Assembly (NCBI RefSeq): GCF_025961225.1
Contig: NZ_JAOQNG010000007.1
Coordinates: 570,501-634,500, forward strand
Direction: 5' to 3'
Origin: Azospirillum canadense
GTDB taxonomy: Bacteria; Pseudomonadota; Alphaproteobacteria; Azospirillales; Azospirillaceae
DNA length: 64,000 nt
Position numbers and translations under genes: made by a program. Positions 54,851 to 62,816 of the stretch are shown here, piece by piece (within the stretch, counting starts at the first letter, position 1; each line of letters begins with the position of its first letter). The notes beneath the pieces were generated by a model, which saw only the letters and a program-made list of their open reading frames with translations, was not told the origin of the DNA and did no database searches.

Positions 54851-56389
54851 TCATGGCGTCAGCGCTCTATCTAAGCGGCGTGTGCGGAGCGCGGCCAGGG
54901 CGCAGTCCAGAGAGCGGTCCAGCTCGGACATGGGCGGTGTGCTCGCCACCTCAGGGCAAAGCTCGGTCATGGCCCAGGTTCGCGGTGGCGTTGGCGCGAC
55001 AGCGTCGGGATCACAGGTCGCCGGGTCGGGGTGCATTTCCTCCGCCGCGGTGGTCCTGGGCCACGCGCCGGGCGGCGGAGGCCGGCCGGCCGGGGTGATG
55101 GCGACGTTCGGCACAATACCGAAGCATTCCACCGGACCGCCGGATGGTCGGAAGTAGCGCGCCGTGGTCAGCCGAAGGCCATCGCCACCAGCCAATTGGA
55201 AGATCGTCTGGACCGAGCCTTTGCCGTAGCTGCGCCCGCCGAACAGCAGCGCCCGGTGATGGTCTTGCAACGCCCCAGCGACAACCTCCGCCGCGGACGT
55301 CGTGCCACTGTCGATCAGCACCGCCAATGGCAGGTCCCGCACCACGTCATCGCCCGTACCCCCGGAATAATGCTGCACGCCCGATACACGGCTCCGGGTG
55401 GACACGATCTCCACCGCGCCGAGGAAGGCGTCGGCGACCCTCACGCCCTGGTCGAACAGGCCGCCGGGGTTATCCCGCAGATCCAACACGACGCCGGCCA
55501 GTTCGCGGTCGGTCTGGTGCCTCATCGTATCGAAAGCTTCGTGGACAAGACGGCTGGTTTGCTCGGTGAAGTGGGTGATCCGGATGTAAGCGACGCCACT
55601 CTCGACCCGGTGAAGGACCGGCTCAGAACGGACCATGGTCCGTGTCACGGACACAAGCAGGGGAACATCGTTGCCCGGGCGCAGCAGCAGCAACGTCACG
55701 CCACCGCCGGACGGGCCACGCATGGTCATCACCGCCTCGTGCAGGCTTAACCCCTTCACCTCGCGGTCATCGATCCGGGCGATCAGGTCGCCAGACCGCA
55801 CTCCGGCGCGAGCCGCGGGCGTGTTTGCGTTGGCGCTGACGACGCGGAGCAGGCCGCTTCCATCATCCGGCGCGACCACCATGCCCAGACCAGGGAACTC
55901 GCCATGCATCTGATCGCGAACGTCCTGCACGTGCTCGGCGTCGAGAAACCCCGAATACGGGTCGAGCGAGGCCAGCATGGCCCCGATGGCGCTCTCGGTC
56001 AGAACCCGTTCGCTGGCGGTGCGGTCGTCCTGCCTCTTCTTCCCTAATCCTGCCACCGCCGTGTCGATCAGCCGCTCCGGGTCAGCGGACTTCACATGGG
56101 ACGACAGCACGTGCTGCAGCACATCCGCGAAGAGGATGTAGTTGGGATCGGACGTTGAGGGGGGCAAAGCGCTTGGCCGCATCGCCGCGAAGGCGGCCCG
56201 ATACCGCTCAAGCGCGGCGTCAATGGGATCGTGGTCGGCGGAACGCACCACGCACGCGGTTTCAGTCGCCAGCGCCAGCGCCAGCGCCAACAAGGGCAGC
56301 GCGAGCCTCAGAGCCCGGCATCCTGAGTGCCTTGGCGATGCCGGCCGTACGGTGTGGAGGGCTGAGGCATCTCGACGATGTTCGATCAT
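54851..56389 (-). CDS. S41-family C-terminal processing peptidase
   Basis: From MIEHRRDASALHT at 56389 the protein is 512 residues. It has an N-terminal hydrophobic signal or anchor (LALPLLALALALA), the S41 N-helices (ADVLQHVLSSHV), and a PDZ domain (FPGLGMVVAPDDGSGLLRVVSANANTPAARAGVRSGDLIARID). The catalytic core has the nucleophile Ser in DSGTTSAAEVVAGALQDH and the Lys in GRSYGKGSVQTIFQL. It cleaves periplasmic proteins near their C-termini. A longer reading to 56554 is excluded if the promoter element at 56542-56581 is used, because that start codon overlaps it. The ATG at 56488 remains an alternative. Confidence 0.9.
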   Translation of the reverse strand: MIEHRRDASALHTVRPASPRHSGCRALRLALPLLALALALATETACVVRSADHDPIDAALERYRAAFAAMRPSALPPSTSDPNYILFADVLQHVLSSHVKSADPERLIDTAVAGLGKKRQDDRTASERVLTESAIGAMLASLDPYSGFLDAEHVQDVRDQMHGEFPGLGMVVAPDDGSGLLRVVSANANTPAARAGVRSGDLIARIDDREVKGLSLHEAVMTMRGPSGGGVTLLLLRPGNDVPLLVSVTRTMVRSEPVLHRVESGVAYIRITHFTEQTSRLVHEAFDTMRHQTDRELAGVVLDLRDNPGGLFDQGVRVADAFLGAVEIVSTRSRVSGVQHYSGGTGDDVVRDLPLAVLIDSGTTSAAEVVAGALQDHHRALLFGGRSYGKGSVQTIFQLAGGDGLRLTTARYFRPSGGPVECFGIVPNVAITPAGRPPPPGAWPRTTAAEEMHPDPATCDPDAVAPTPPRTWAMTELCPEVASTPPMSELDRSLDCALAALRTRRLDRALTP

Positions 56390-56541
56390 GGCCAGGGGAC
56401 CACTTTGCTCGGTGTCGCCGATGCGCGACCCCCAGTGTCCCGGAAGCCGTGTCCCGGAATTTCTGGGTACATCGCGGAAGACGCGCATGTTGGCGACGAC
56501 GACATCGGTTTCGGCATTGAACCGCACGGGTGGCTTATTTC

Positions 56542-56598
56542 GGAAGTAGCACAAGGGTTAGGCGGCCCAGGCTACGGTAACGCCGTGATACGGTAACA
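56542..56598 (-). promoter_or_regulatory. Conserved bipartite promoter element, copy 3 (S41 peptidase)
   Basis: On the minus strand GTTACCGTAGC (56571-56581) is followed after 22 bases by TGCTACTTCC, whose TACTTCC is at 56542-56548. A second copy of the upstream box, TGTTACCGTATCA (56586-56598 read on the minus strand), is adjacent at a 16-base offset. It lies just downstream of the operon ending at 56644 and reads into the S41 gene. Confidence 0.65.
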
Positions 56599-56643
56599 CA
56601 GCGCCCCTCCCCGCACTCGGCACAGTGGGCCAAGCCCTGCTTG

Positions 56644-58050
56644 TCACGCCCGGCGACGACGGACGAACCACAGGCCGATGATGACGGCTCCGGCCGCCGT
56701 GCTCAGAAGCACGACCGCGGGCCGGTCGCCATGGGGTGGAGGGCCGCTGGTCCACGCGGCGCGGCCGGCCTCCAGGTCCTGCCGCAAAGCCGGAAACGGC
56801 AGCGCGGACAGGTCGTCGACGGGAAGCGCCCCCAGGATGCGCTTCGGATCCGGCGGCACACCGCGTGCGCTGTCCAACGGAAGCCGCTGCGCGAGCCGGT
56901 CAACCTCGCCCTCACCCGGAAAGAACTCCGGGTCGAGCGTCAGCGGGAACAGGGTGGTCGCTCCCTGCATGTGCAACTCGATCATGGCGTTGATGTCGTT
57001 GCAGACGCCCAGAGCGTAGTAGCCACCGAACGGCAGGTCCAGATGATGCCGTTTGATCGCATCGTAGGCGCGGACAATGGCCCCGGCGAGGCGGACCACC
57101 TCCAGGGCGTCCGGACCGCGGTACCGATGTGCCACCCGGCCCATGACCCAGGCTTGGTCGCGGGTCACGCTGGGGCGGAACATCGCCTCTCCATCGATGC
57201 CGAAGTAGAAGGACAGGTCGGCGTTGACCACCGGACCGCGGACGATGACCTCGTGCTGGGAATGGCTCACGGGCACCAAGAGCGTCCGATCGGTTCCCGG
57301 AACCGGGAGTTCGGTGTCGAGCCAGAACGGCGTGAGGACGTCGCGGCCCTGGTAGATCAGGTCGCCGAAGTTGGCGAAGTACCGGGCGTCCCGGACGTCC
57401 ACGTCGTGACCCGCCGCCGCCAGCGCACCCAAAAGGGCGGCGGGGCTGTCCAGGGTTTGTCCGGCGAAGATAATCCGGGAGCGCCGCCCGTCATCCGGAG
57501 CGTTCAGGGAGAGGCGGTTCAACACCTCGGCAAGCCGGCGACCATCGGCATAGCGTGCGGCCAGCGTCGGATCGGTCCGGTCACCCATCGCCAATCCAAA
57601 GCCCAACGGGCTCAGAAAGGCGCCTTGCGCCGGGGCCTCCCCAGCCGCTGGAATGCCGAGCTCATCGTCGAGAGGCTCCTTCACGGTGGCCGGCCGTCCG
57701 GACGGTGCGTCCGCGGGATGGTTCAGCACCGCTCCCGCGAGCCAAACGGAGCGCCCCAAGCCGCGCACGGTGAGGGCTGGGAAGCGGTCCAGAGCTTCGA
57801 AGTTCTCGCCGAGGATCAGCTCACGCAGCCGCTTGATCTCGTCCGGTCCAAGAATGCCGCCGGCTTTCGGGTGGTGTCCCAGCCGCGTGGACACAGCCGC
57901 CACGAAATCCGGATTCCGGGACAGTTCGGCCATGACCTGCGAGAGCGGCAGTGCCGAAGGCTCGTCCGCCGGCAGCGGCGCGGGGACCAGCAAGAGGCCG
58001 GCCAGTGTGAGGACCGTAAGCCCGGCAGCGTGGCGCACGCCGGTCCTCAT
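56644..58050 (-). CDS. Exported, C-terminally anchored hypothetical protein
   Basis: From the ATG at 58050, overlapping the lipase stop as ATGA, the precursor is 468 residues. It has a signal peptide (AAGLTVLTLAGLLLVPAPLPADE). A large extracytoplasmic part contains SLNAPDDGRRSRIIFAGQTL, DARYFANFGDLIYQGRDVLT and YYALGVCNDINAMIELHMQG. It ends with a single membrane span followed by RRRR, so it should be anchored facing the periplasm. The GVCNDINAMIELHMQGATTLFPL stretch looks like a conserved active or binding region, but I cannot name a family. It is the last gene of the fabI operon. Confidence 0.75.
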   Translation of the reverse strand: MRTGVRHAAGLTVLTLAGLLLVPAPLPADEPSALPLSQVMAELSRNPDFVAAVSTRLGHHPKAGGILGPDEIKRLRELILGENFEALDRFPALTVRGLGRSVWLAGAVLNHPADAPSGRPATVKEPLDDELGIPAAGEAPAQGAFLSPLGFGLAMGDRTDPTLAARYADGRRLAEVLNRLSLNAPDDGRRSRIIFAGQTLDSPAALLGALAAAGHDVDVRDARYFANFGDLIYQGRDVLTPFWLDTELPVPGTDRTLLVPVSHSQHEVIVRGPVVNADLSFYFGIDGEAMFRPSVTRDQAWVMGRVAHRYRGPDALEVVRLAGAIVRAYDAIKRHHLDLPFGGYYALGVCNDINAMIELHMQGATTLFPLTLDPEFFPGEGEVDRLAQRLPLDSARGVPPDPKRILGALPVDDLSALPFPALRQDLEAGRAAWTSGPPPHGDRPAVVLLSTAAGAVIIGLWFVRRRRA

Positions 58051-59960
58051 CGCAAGCGGCTCGCAATGCGCGGCGCGGCGTCCCCGGCCGGCGGACAGTC
58101 CTGACGTTTGCTGCACGATTCCGTCCAGTGCAGAAGAAGAATGCGCCGCACCTCTTCGATGGTGTGGGGGTCGGACTGGGTGGAATGGCCGGAGCGCACG
58201 ATGTACTCCGATTCGACGCCCGCGATGTGAGCGCTCTTGTACTCCACGACGCCGTCATCACCGGTTTCGACGGGACCGTCGCCGCGCACGGCTATGATCG
58301 AATGCGCCTTGACCTCGCGCGCGATGGGAGTGCCTGCCAGCGTGCGAACCAGCAGGCTGCCCGGCGTCATGCCGTAGACGCTGCCGAATCGTGCCTCCTG
58401 GGCCAGGGCGGTGGTCGTGCTGTCCATCTGCCCGATCTCCGAGAGCGCCCCCACGAGGTTTCCCGGCAACCGCACCAGGCCCGCGATGAACTGGCTGATG
58501 CGGTTTCCGGCGACGTAGCTGCCACCGTGTGGCGTGGCGATAAAGACGAGCCGCTTGACCGTAGGCACCGGCTTCACGAACAGGGAGCGCACCAGGAGGT
58601 CGCGGCTTGTCGGGGCAACCTCCAACTGGTCGGGTGGCTTGCGGAAGACGGCGGTCCAGAACCGGTCGCCCGTATCGACCGCCGTCAGTTTGGTGAGCAA
58701 TCCGCCCTGGCTGTGCCCGATGACGACCATCTCGTGCAGCGCGGAGTCCTGTCCGGACGGATCCAAAGCGGAAACCGCTTGCCGCAAGGCTTCCCGCAGC
58801 AGCAGCGCGGAATAGGGGACGGGGTTGCCCGTCTCGTAGCTGAAGAACCAGAACTGGAAATGGTCGCGGATGCGTGGATCGCTCCGCAGGTCGTTCAGCA
58901 TCTCGGCCCAGCGCACGGCGCTCGACGCCGTGCCATGGACGAACACGACCGGGATCCGCCCGGGCCGATAGGGTTCCAGCGCGATCAGGCGGCTCGCCTG
59001 GCCTTCCAGCAGGCCGCCGCGCAGGAAGCCGCCGAACTCGAATTCCCACACCGGCAGGCCGTCCAGCATGTACGCGAGCGTGGAGGTGTATTCGATCTCC
59101 AGGGGAATCCGCTGGTGATCGATCAGCACCGCTTCCGCCTCCGAGGACGGATAGAGCTCGAGCCGCGCGTGCACCCGTCCACCGGCAAGCTGGCGCCGGG
59201 GGTCGGGAACGCGCAGCAGGGCGGTGACAGGCGTCTTCACGCGCGCGCCGACCTGAAAGCCTGCCGTCAGGTTGCCTTGCGTGGTGCCCGCCGCCATCGG
59301 CGCACCGATCCCGGGCTGGCGGTACCGGGCGTCGAGCCCATGGACCTCCACCTCGGCCACCGGGAAGAAGTTGGTCAGCTGGCGCCCGCCCCACGCGAGC
59401 TCGCGCGGCTCAAAGTCGACGTCGAGCTGGCCCGAGGGCAATGGATAGCTCGCCGCGTGGATGGCCATCCCCGTGCCATCCTCGGTGGCCAGGCCCGACG
59501 TCAGACCACGGTTGTACACATCGGTCGCGAGTCGGAGTCGCGGATCATACGGGCTGGGTGGCTGGTCCATCCCCTCAGGGAACAGGAAGGCGTAGGCGCA
59601 GAGGGCGGCGGCCAGAAAATACGGGCGCCCACCGCCTTCACTGGCGTGCAGGAAGGACATCTCCGCCAGGGCAAAGACCTCATCGGCGCCGCCCCGGCCA
59701 TCGGCGACGGCCCTTTGAAGATCCGCGATGGCAGTCTCGGGTTGGGCCAGGAAGCGGTCGGTGAGAGACCACCGGCGCAGCACGTTGTGGGTCGGGTCGC
59801 TGAGCACATGCGCGGACAGCACATCGCGGGTGAGCAACTGATGGACCGTCGCATGATCCACCCGCTCGACGCTGACCGGCGTCGCGCAGCCACCAACAAC
59901 GAGAACGCCGGCCAGCAGCACCGCGCCGGCAACGCGGCATCGGACGGTCTGTCGGGTCAT
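58047..59960 (-). CDS. Alpha/beta-hydrolase lipoprotein (lipase-like)
   Basis: The 637-residue precursor has a lipobox (LVVGGC, Cys25). Residues 40-330 form a large N-terminal region with no recognised fold. The alpha/beta-hydrolase domain follows (about 350-610): PVVFVHGTASSAVRWAEML as the oxyanion loop, IGHSQGGLLTKL with the nucleophile Ser, and FIATPHGGSYVAGN. A His in VRSGHSTQSDPHTIEEV near the C-terminus likely completes the triad. It resembles outer-membrane-associated triacylglycerol lipase-type proteins. It lies 41 bases after the Gly-rich gene and overlaps the next one by four bases. Confidence 0.82.
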   Translation of the reverse strand: MTRQTVRCRVAGAVLLAGVLVVGGCATPVSVERVDHATVHQLLTRDVLSAHVLSDPTHNVLRRWSLTDRFLAQPETAIADLQRAVADGRGGADEVFALAEMSFLHASEGGGRPYFLAAALCAYAFLFPEGMDQPPSPYDPRLRLATDVYNRGLTSGLATEDGTGMAIHAASYPLPSGQLDVDFEPRELAWGGRQLTNFFPVAEVEVHGLDARYRQPGIGAPMAAGTTQGNLTAGFQVGARVKTPVTALLRVPDPRRQLAGGRVHARLELYPSSEAEAVLIDHQRIPLEIEYTSTLAYMLDGLPVWEFEFGGFLRGGLLEGQASRLIALEPYRPGRIPVVFVHGTASSAVRWAEMLNDLRSDPRIRDHFQFWFFSYETGNPVPYSALLLREALRQAVSALDPSGQDSALHEMVVIGHSQGGLLTKLTAVDTGDRFWTAVFRKPPDQLEVAPTSRDLLVRSLFVKPVPTVKRLVFIATPHGGSYVAGNRISQFIAGLVRLPGNLVGALSEIGQMDSTTTALAQEARFGSVYGMTPGSLLVRTLAGTPIAREVKAHSIIAVRGDGPVETGDDGVVEYKSAHIAGVESEYIVRSGHSTQSDPHTIEEVRRILLLHWTESCSKRQDCPPAGDAAPRIASRLR

Positions 59961-60001
59961 TCCGATGCCTCCGAAAACGGCAGCGCCATGAGCCTTGGGC
60001 C

Positions 60002-60856
60002 CTAATGGCCGGGCGGGGGTGCCACGGTGACGTAGGACACGGTTCCGTTGACATAGGTCTGGTTGTACCAGGTCCCGCCGCAGCCATAATAGCTGACGCT
60101 CCCGGCGGTCACGACCGTCGGCGAGCAGGGGAGCACGGTCACATAGGTCGGCGACGCCGTCGCCGCCCCGGCGATGTAGCCGGCCGTTGCCCCGACCGCC
60201 GCGCCCGCCAGGGCCCAGCCCCAGTCATCGTCGTCCCAGTCGTCGTAATCGTGGTGGTAGTCCCAGTTGTTCGACATGTTCTGGGCCGCGTTGCTGCGGG
60301 CTTGGGTGCGTTCGCTCTGCCCCTGCTGGCGGGCTTCGGTGCGCTCGGTCTGCCCCTGCTGCCGTTGCCCCTGCCGCTCCGTCCGTTCCGCCTGGCCGGA
60401 GGCGCGGGTGTCGGCTCGTTCTTGGGCCCGGACCTGCTGGGTCTCGTTGCGTTGCGCCGAACGCTCGGTCGCTCCCGACTGGCGGGAGGCGGTCTGCGCG
60501 GCGGCGGTCCGCTGACTGGACCGCTCGGTGGCGCCGGCCTGCCGGGCTCCGGTCGCCGCGGCGCCGCCGGCCGGGCGCTGCGCCGATCTCTGGGCGGCAA
60601 AGCCGCCACCCGATGCGGCACCGGCGCGGGAATAGCCTCCCCCGCCGGATGGTCTTGGCGCGGAGAAGCTGCCACTGGCCGCCGGGCCGGACCGCGAGAA
60701 ACCGCCACCCCCACCTCCGCGAGAAATGCCGCCTCCCCCGCCGCCACGGCCGCCGCCGCCGCGACCGCCGCGCGCCGCAGCATCCGCGAAGGAGGCGACG
60801 ACCAGGATCAGGGCCGCGCCGATGGCGAGACCGGAGCGTGCGACGCCCATCATCAT
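60002..60856 (-). CDS. Exported Gly-rich protein with QxER repeats
   Basis: The 284-residue precursor has a signal peptide (LAIGAALILVVASFADAAA), then a Gly/Arg-rich segment (30-80), then about 70 residues of short repeats around Q-x-ER-x (QGQTERTEARQQGQ, SERTQARS), predicted helical and highly charged. The C-terminal part has an Asp-rich WDYHHDYDDWDDDDWG, a membrane-like AGAAVGATAGYIAGAAT span, and a conserved end with CSPTVVTAGSVSYYGCGGTWY. The two Cys may pair. Its start overlaps the DUF2092 stop. Similar proteins sit next to DUF2092 genes, but the role is unknown. Confidence 0.78.
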   Translation of the reverse strand: MMMGVARSGLAIGAALILVVASFADAAARGGRGGGGRGGGGGGISRGGGGGGFSRSGPAASGSFSAPRPSGGGGYSRAGAASGGGFAAQRSAQRPAGGAAATGARQAGATERSSQRTAAAQTASRQSGATERSAQRNETQQVRAQERADTRASGQAERTERQGQRQQGQTERTEARQQGQSERTQARSNAAQNMSNNWDYHHDYDDWDDDDWGWALAGAAVGATAGYIAGAATASPTYVTVLPCSPTVVTAGSVSYYGCGGTWYNQTYVNGTVSYVTVAPPPGH

Positions 60857-61755
60857 TTCGGGGCCTCCTCTGCGCTGCCGGAACGTTCCGGCTTGTCCCC
60901 GGACGGGCTGTCTGCCGCTGGTGTTTGGTCGCCCGCGGCCTTGCGGACGCGCACCAGGAAGGGAATGCGCTGTGTCCCTTCCGGCGGGCGGAAGGCGAGC
61001 TGCGCCGCCGACAGGTCGGGGTTCAGGGTCCAGTCCGTGAGGTCGGCGCGGTACTGCGGCTCGCCCTCGTCGTTCTTGTAGGTGATGGTGATCCGCTGCG
61101 GCAGCGGCTCTCCCTCGGCGGCGACCCAGACCTGGAAATCCACGTCCTCGGTCTGGCCGGCCACATGGTCGGTCGGCACCGGGGTCAGCGTGTCACGCTC
61201 CACATAGTCCAGGGCCTGGATGCGCTGGTCCAGCTCCGCCGGTAGGGTCGTGACCAGCAAAAGCGCCAGCGGCAGCCGGACCTGAAGGTCCTGGACCAGG
61301 TAGCGCACCGCGTCGTCCACACTGCCGGGCCGGTCCAGCTGGCCGTAGACCTTCTGCCCGGGGTCGAACACGGTCAGCGCCTTGCCGTCGAAGGTCACTT
61401 GGCGCCGCGTTCCGTCGCTCTGCTGGGACTCCACCCGCAGGGCGTCGGGACGGTTCAGCGTCACGGCGCGGCGCTCGCCGAACTCGATCATCTCGCCTGT
61501 GTCCTGCACCACGTCGTAGTTGGACCGGATCGTCACGCGGAAGCCCTTGGCCTGGGCCAGCGTGTCGGCCATCCGGTTCAGCACGTCCATGGCCTGCTCG
61601 TCGATGGCCGGCTCGTCGGCCGCGTCCGGCTCCTCCGCCTCGGGCGCCCCAGTCTGGGCGGGAGCGCCGGCGGGCGGCTCCCCAGCCGCCGGCGCCGGGC
61701 CGAACAGGAGGGGTAGGCAAAGCAACGGGGCGGACAGCCGCAGAAGCGTTCTCAT
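60853..61755 (-). CDS. DUF2092-family exported protein
   Basis: The 300-residue precursor has a signal (LLRLSAPLLCLPLLFGPAPAAG) and an acidic Pro/Ala linker. The DUF2092 core follows, with MADTLAQAKGFRVTIRSNYDVVQDTG, VTFDGKALTVFDPGQKVYGQL, YLVQDLQVRLPLALLL and ITYKNDEGEPQYRADLTDW. The fold is thought to be a LolA/LolB-like half-barrel that may carry a lipid. It begins 13 bases after fabI and is coupled to the Gly-rich gene by ATGA. Confidence 0.85.
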   Translation of the reverse strand: MRTLLRLSAPLLCLPLLFGPAPAAGEPPAGAPAQTGAPEAEEPDAADEPAIDEQAMDVLNRMADTLAQAKGFRVTIRSNYDVVQDTGEMIEFGERRAVTLNRPDALRVESQQSDGTRRQVTFDGKALTVFDPGQKVYGQLDRPGSVDDAVRYLVQDLQVRLPLALLLVTTLPAELDQRIQALDYVERDTLTPVPTDHVAGQTEDVDFQVWVAAEGEPLPQRITITYKNDEGEPQYRADLTDWTLNPDLSAAQLAFRPPEGTQRIPFLVRVRKAAGDQTPAADSPSGDKPERSGSAEEAPK

Positions 61756-61768
61756 GGGACACCGCTGA

Positions 61769-62539
61769 TCAGTCGATCACGTGATAACCGCCGTCGATGT
61801 AGACCACCTGGCCGGTGATCTGCCGAGCGGCATCGCTGGCCAGGAAGGCGGCGGTCGGCCCGATCTCGTCCACGGTGACCAACTGATGGGTGGGTGCCCG
61901 GGCCGCGGCGCGCTCCAGCAGTTCGTCGAAGCGGTCGATGCCCGAGGCCGCGCGGGTCGCCAGCGCACCCGGGGACAGTGTGTTGACGCGGATTTTCCTG
62001 GCCCCCAGCTCGGCCGCCAGGTAGCGGACCGCGCTTTCCAGGGCGGCCTTGACCGGCCCCATCATGTTGTAGTGTTCGACCACTTGCTCCGCACCGTAGA
62101 AGCTGACGGTCAGCAGGCAGCCGCCATTAGTCATCAGCGGCTCGGCCAGCTTGGCCATGCGGATGAAGGAGTGGCACGACACGTCCATGGCCATCTGGAA
62201 GCCCTCGCGCGAGCAGTCGACGAAGCGGCCGTGCAGGTCCTCCTTGGGCGCGAAGGCGATGGAATGCAGCAGGAAGTCCAGTCGGCCCCAACGGTCGCGG
62301 ATGGCCGCGAACACGCGCTCCAGGTCGCCGTCGCGCCGCACGTCGCAGGGCAGGATCAGGTCGGCGCCGAGCCGTTCGGCGAGCGGACGGACGTGCGGCT
62401 CCGCCTTCTCGTTGAGGTAGGTGACCGCTAGGTCTGCCCCAAGCGCGCGAAAGGCCGTGGCGCAGCCGTAGGCGATGCTCTGGTCGTTGGCGATACCGGC
62501 TAAAAGGCCGCATTTGCCGGCGAGCGTGATCAGCGTCAT
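61769..62539 (-). CDS. fabI: Enoyl-ACP reductase FabI (paralogue)
   Basis: From MTLITLAGKCGLLAGIAND at 62539 the protein is 256 residues, normal for FabI. The cofactor site is GIANDQSIAYGCATAF. The active-site Tyr pair fits FabI spacing: Tyr in SFYGAEQV and Tyr-x6-Lys in HYNMMGPVKAALES. The SxGALxTRAASGI loop and the end GQVVYIDGGYHV also match. It catalyses the last reduction of fatty-acid elongation with NAD(P)H. Placement at the head of a lipase/DUF2092 operon rather than with fatty-acid genes suggests a second, specialised FabI. Its promoter element lies 185 bases upstream, which excludes an in-frame start at 62740. Confidence 0.9.
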   Translation of the reverse strand: MTLITLAGKCGLLAGIANDQSIAYGCATAFRALGADLAVTYLNEKAEPHVRPLAERLGADLILPCDVRRDGDLERVFAAIRDRWGRLDFLLHSIAFAPKEDLHGRFVDCSREGFQMAMDVSCHSFIRMAKLAEPLMTNGGCLLTVSFYGAEQVVEHYNMMGPVKAALESAVRYLAAELGARKIRVNTLSPGALATRAASGIDRFDELLERAAARAPTHQLVTVDEIGPTAAFLASDAARQITGQVVYIDGGYHVID

Positions 62540-62723
62540 GGGCGAAGTCTCCCAAGGAAGCACCAGGCAGTCGTTGCCTGGGCTGATCAGGCCCACGTTC
62601 GGGCCTGCTCTGCCGGCACTCCCGCGTGCGGGCGCCGACCTCACCCGGAGTGCCATTCCGTTGTCTCCGACGGTGGCCTGCCGGCGGCTCCAGGTCCATT
62701 GAGCCGGAATGGGGCTCTCTTCA

Positions 62724-62763
62724 GAAGTAGCAAGGCTCACGTACCCTGGCGTGCTACGGTAAC
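62724..62763 (-). promoter_or_regulatory. Conserved bipartite promoter element, copy 4 (fabI operon)
   Basis: On the minus strand GTTACCGTAGC (62753-62763) is followed after 23 bases by TTGCTACTTC, whose TACTTC is at 62724-62729. It drives the five-gene operon that starts with fabI and leaves a leader of about 180 bases. Confidence 0.65.
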
Positions 62764-62816
62764 GCGTCCTGTATCATGCTTCAGTTCCGGCGGTCGGTGG
62801 AGGGGGCTGAGAGCGG

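Noticed and set aside
58128..60005. A 625-residue plus-strand open frame
   Set aside because: It is the antisense shadow of the lipase lipoprotein, which has a lipobox and a GHSQGG motif.
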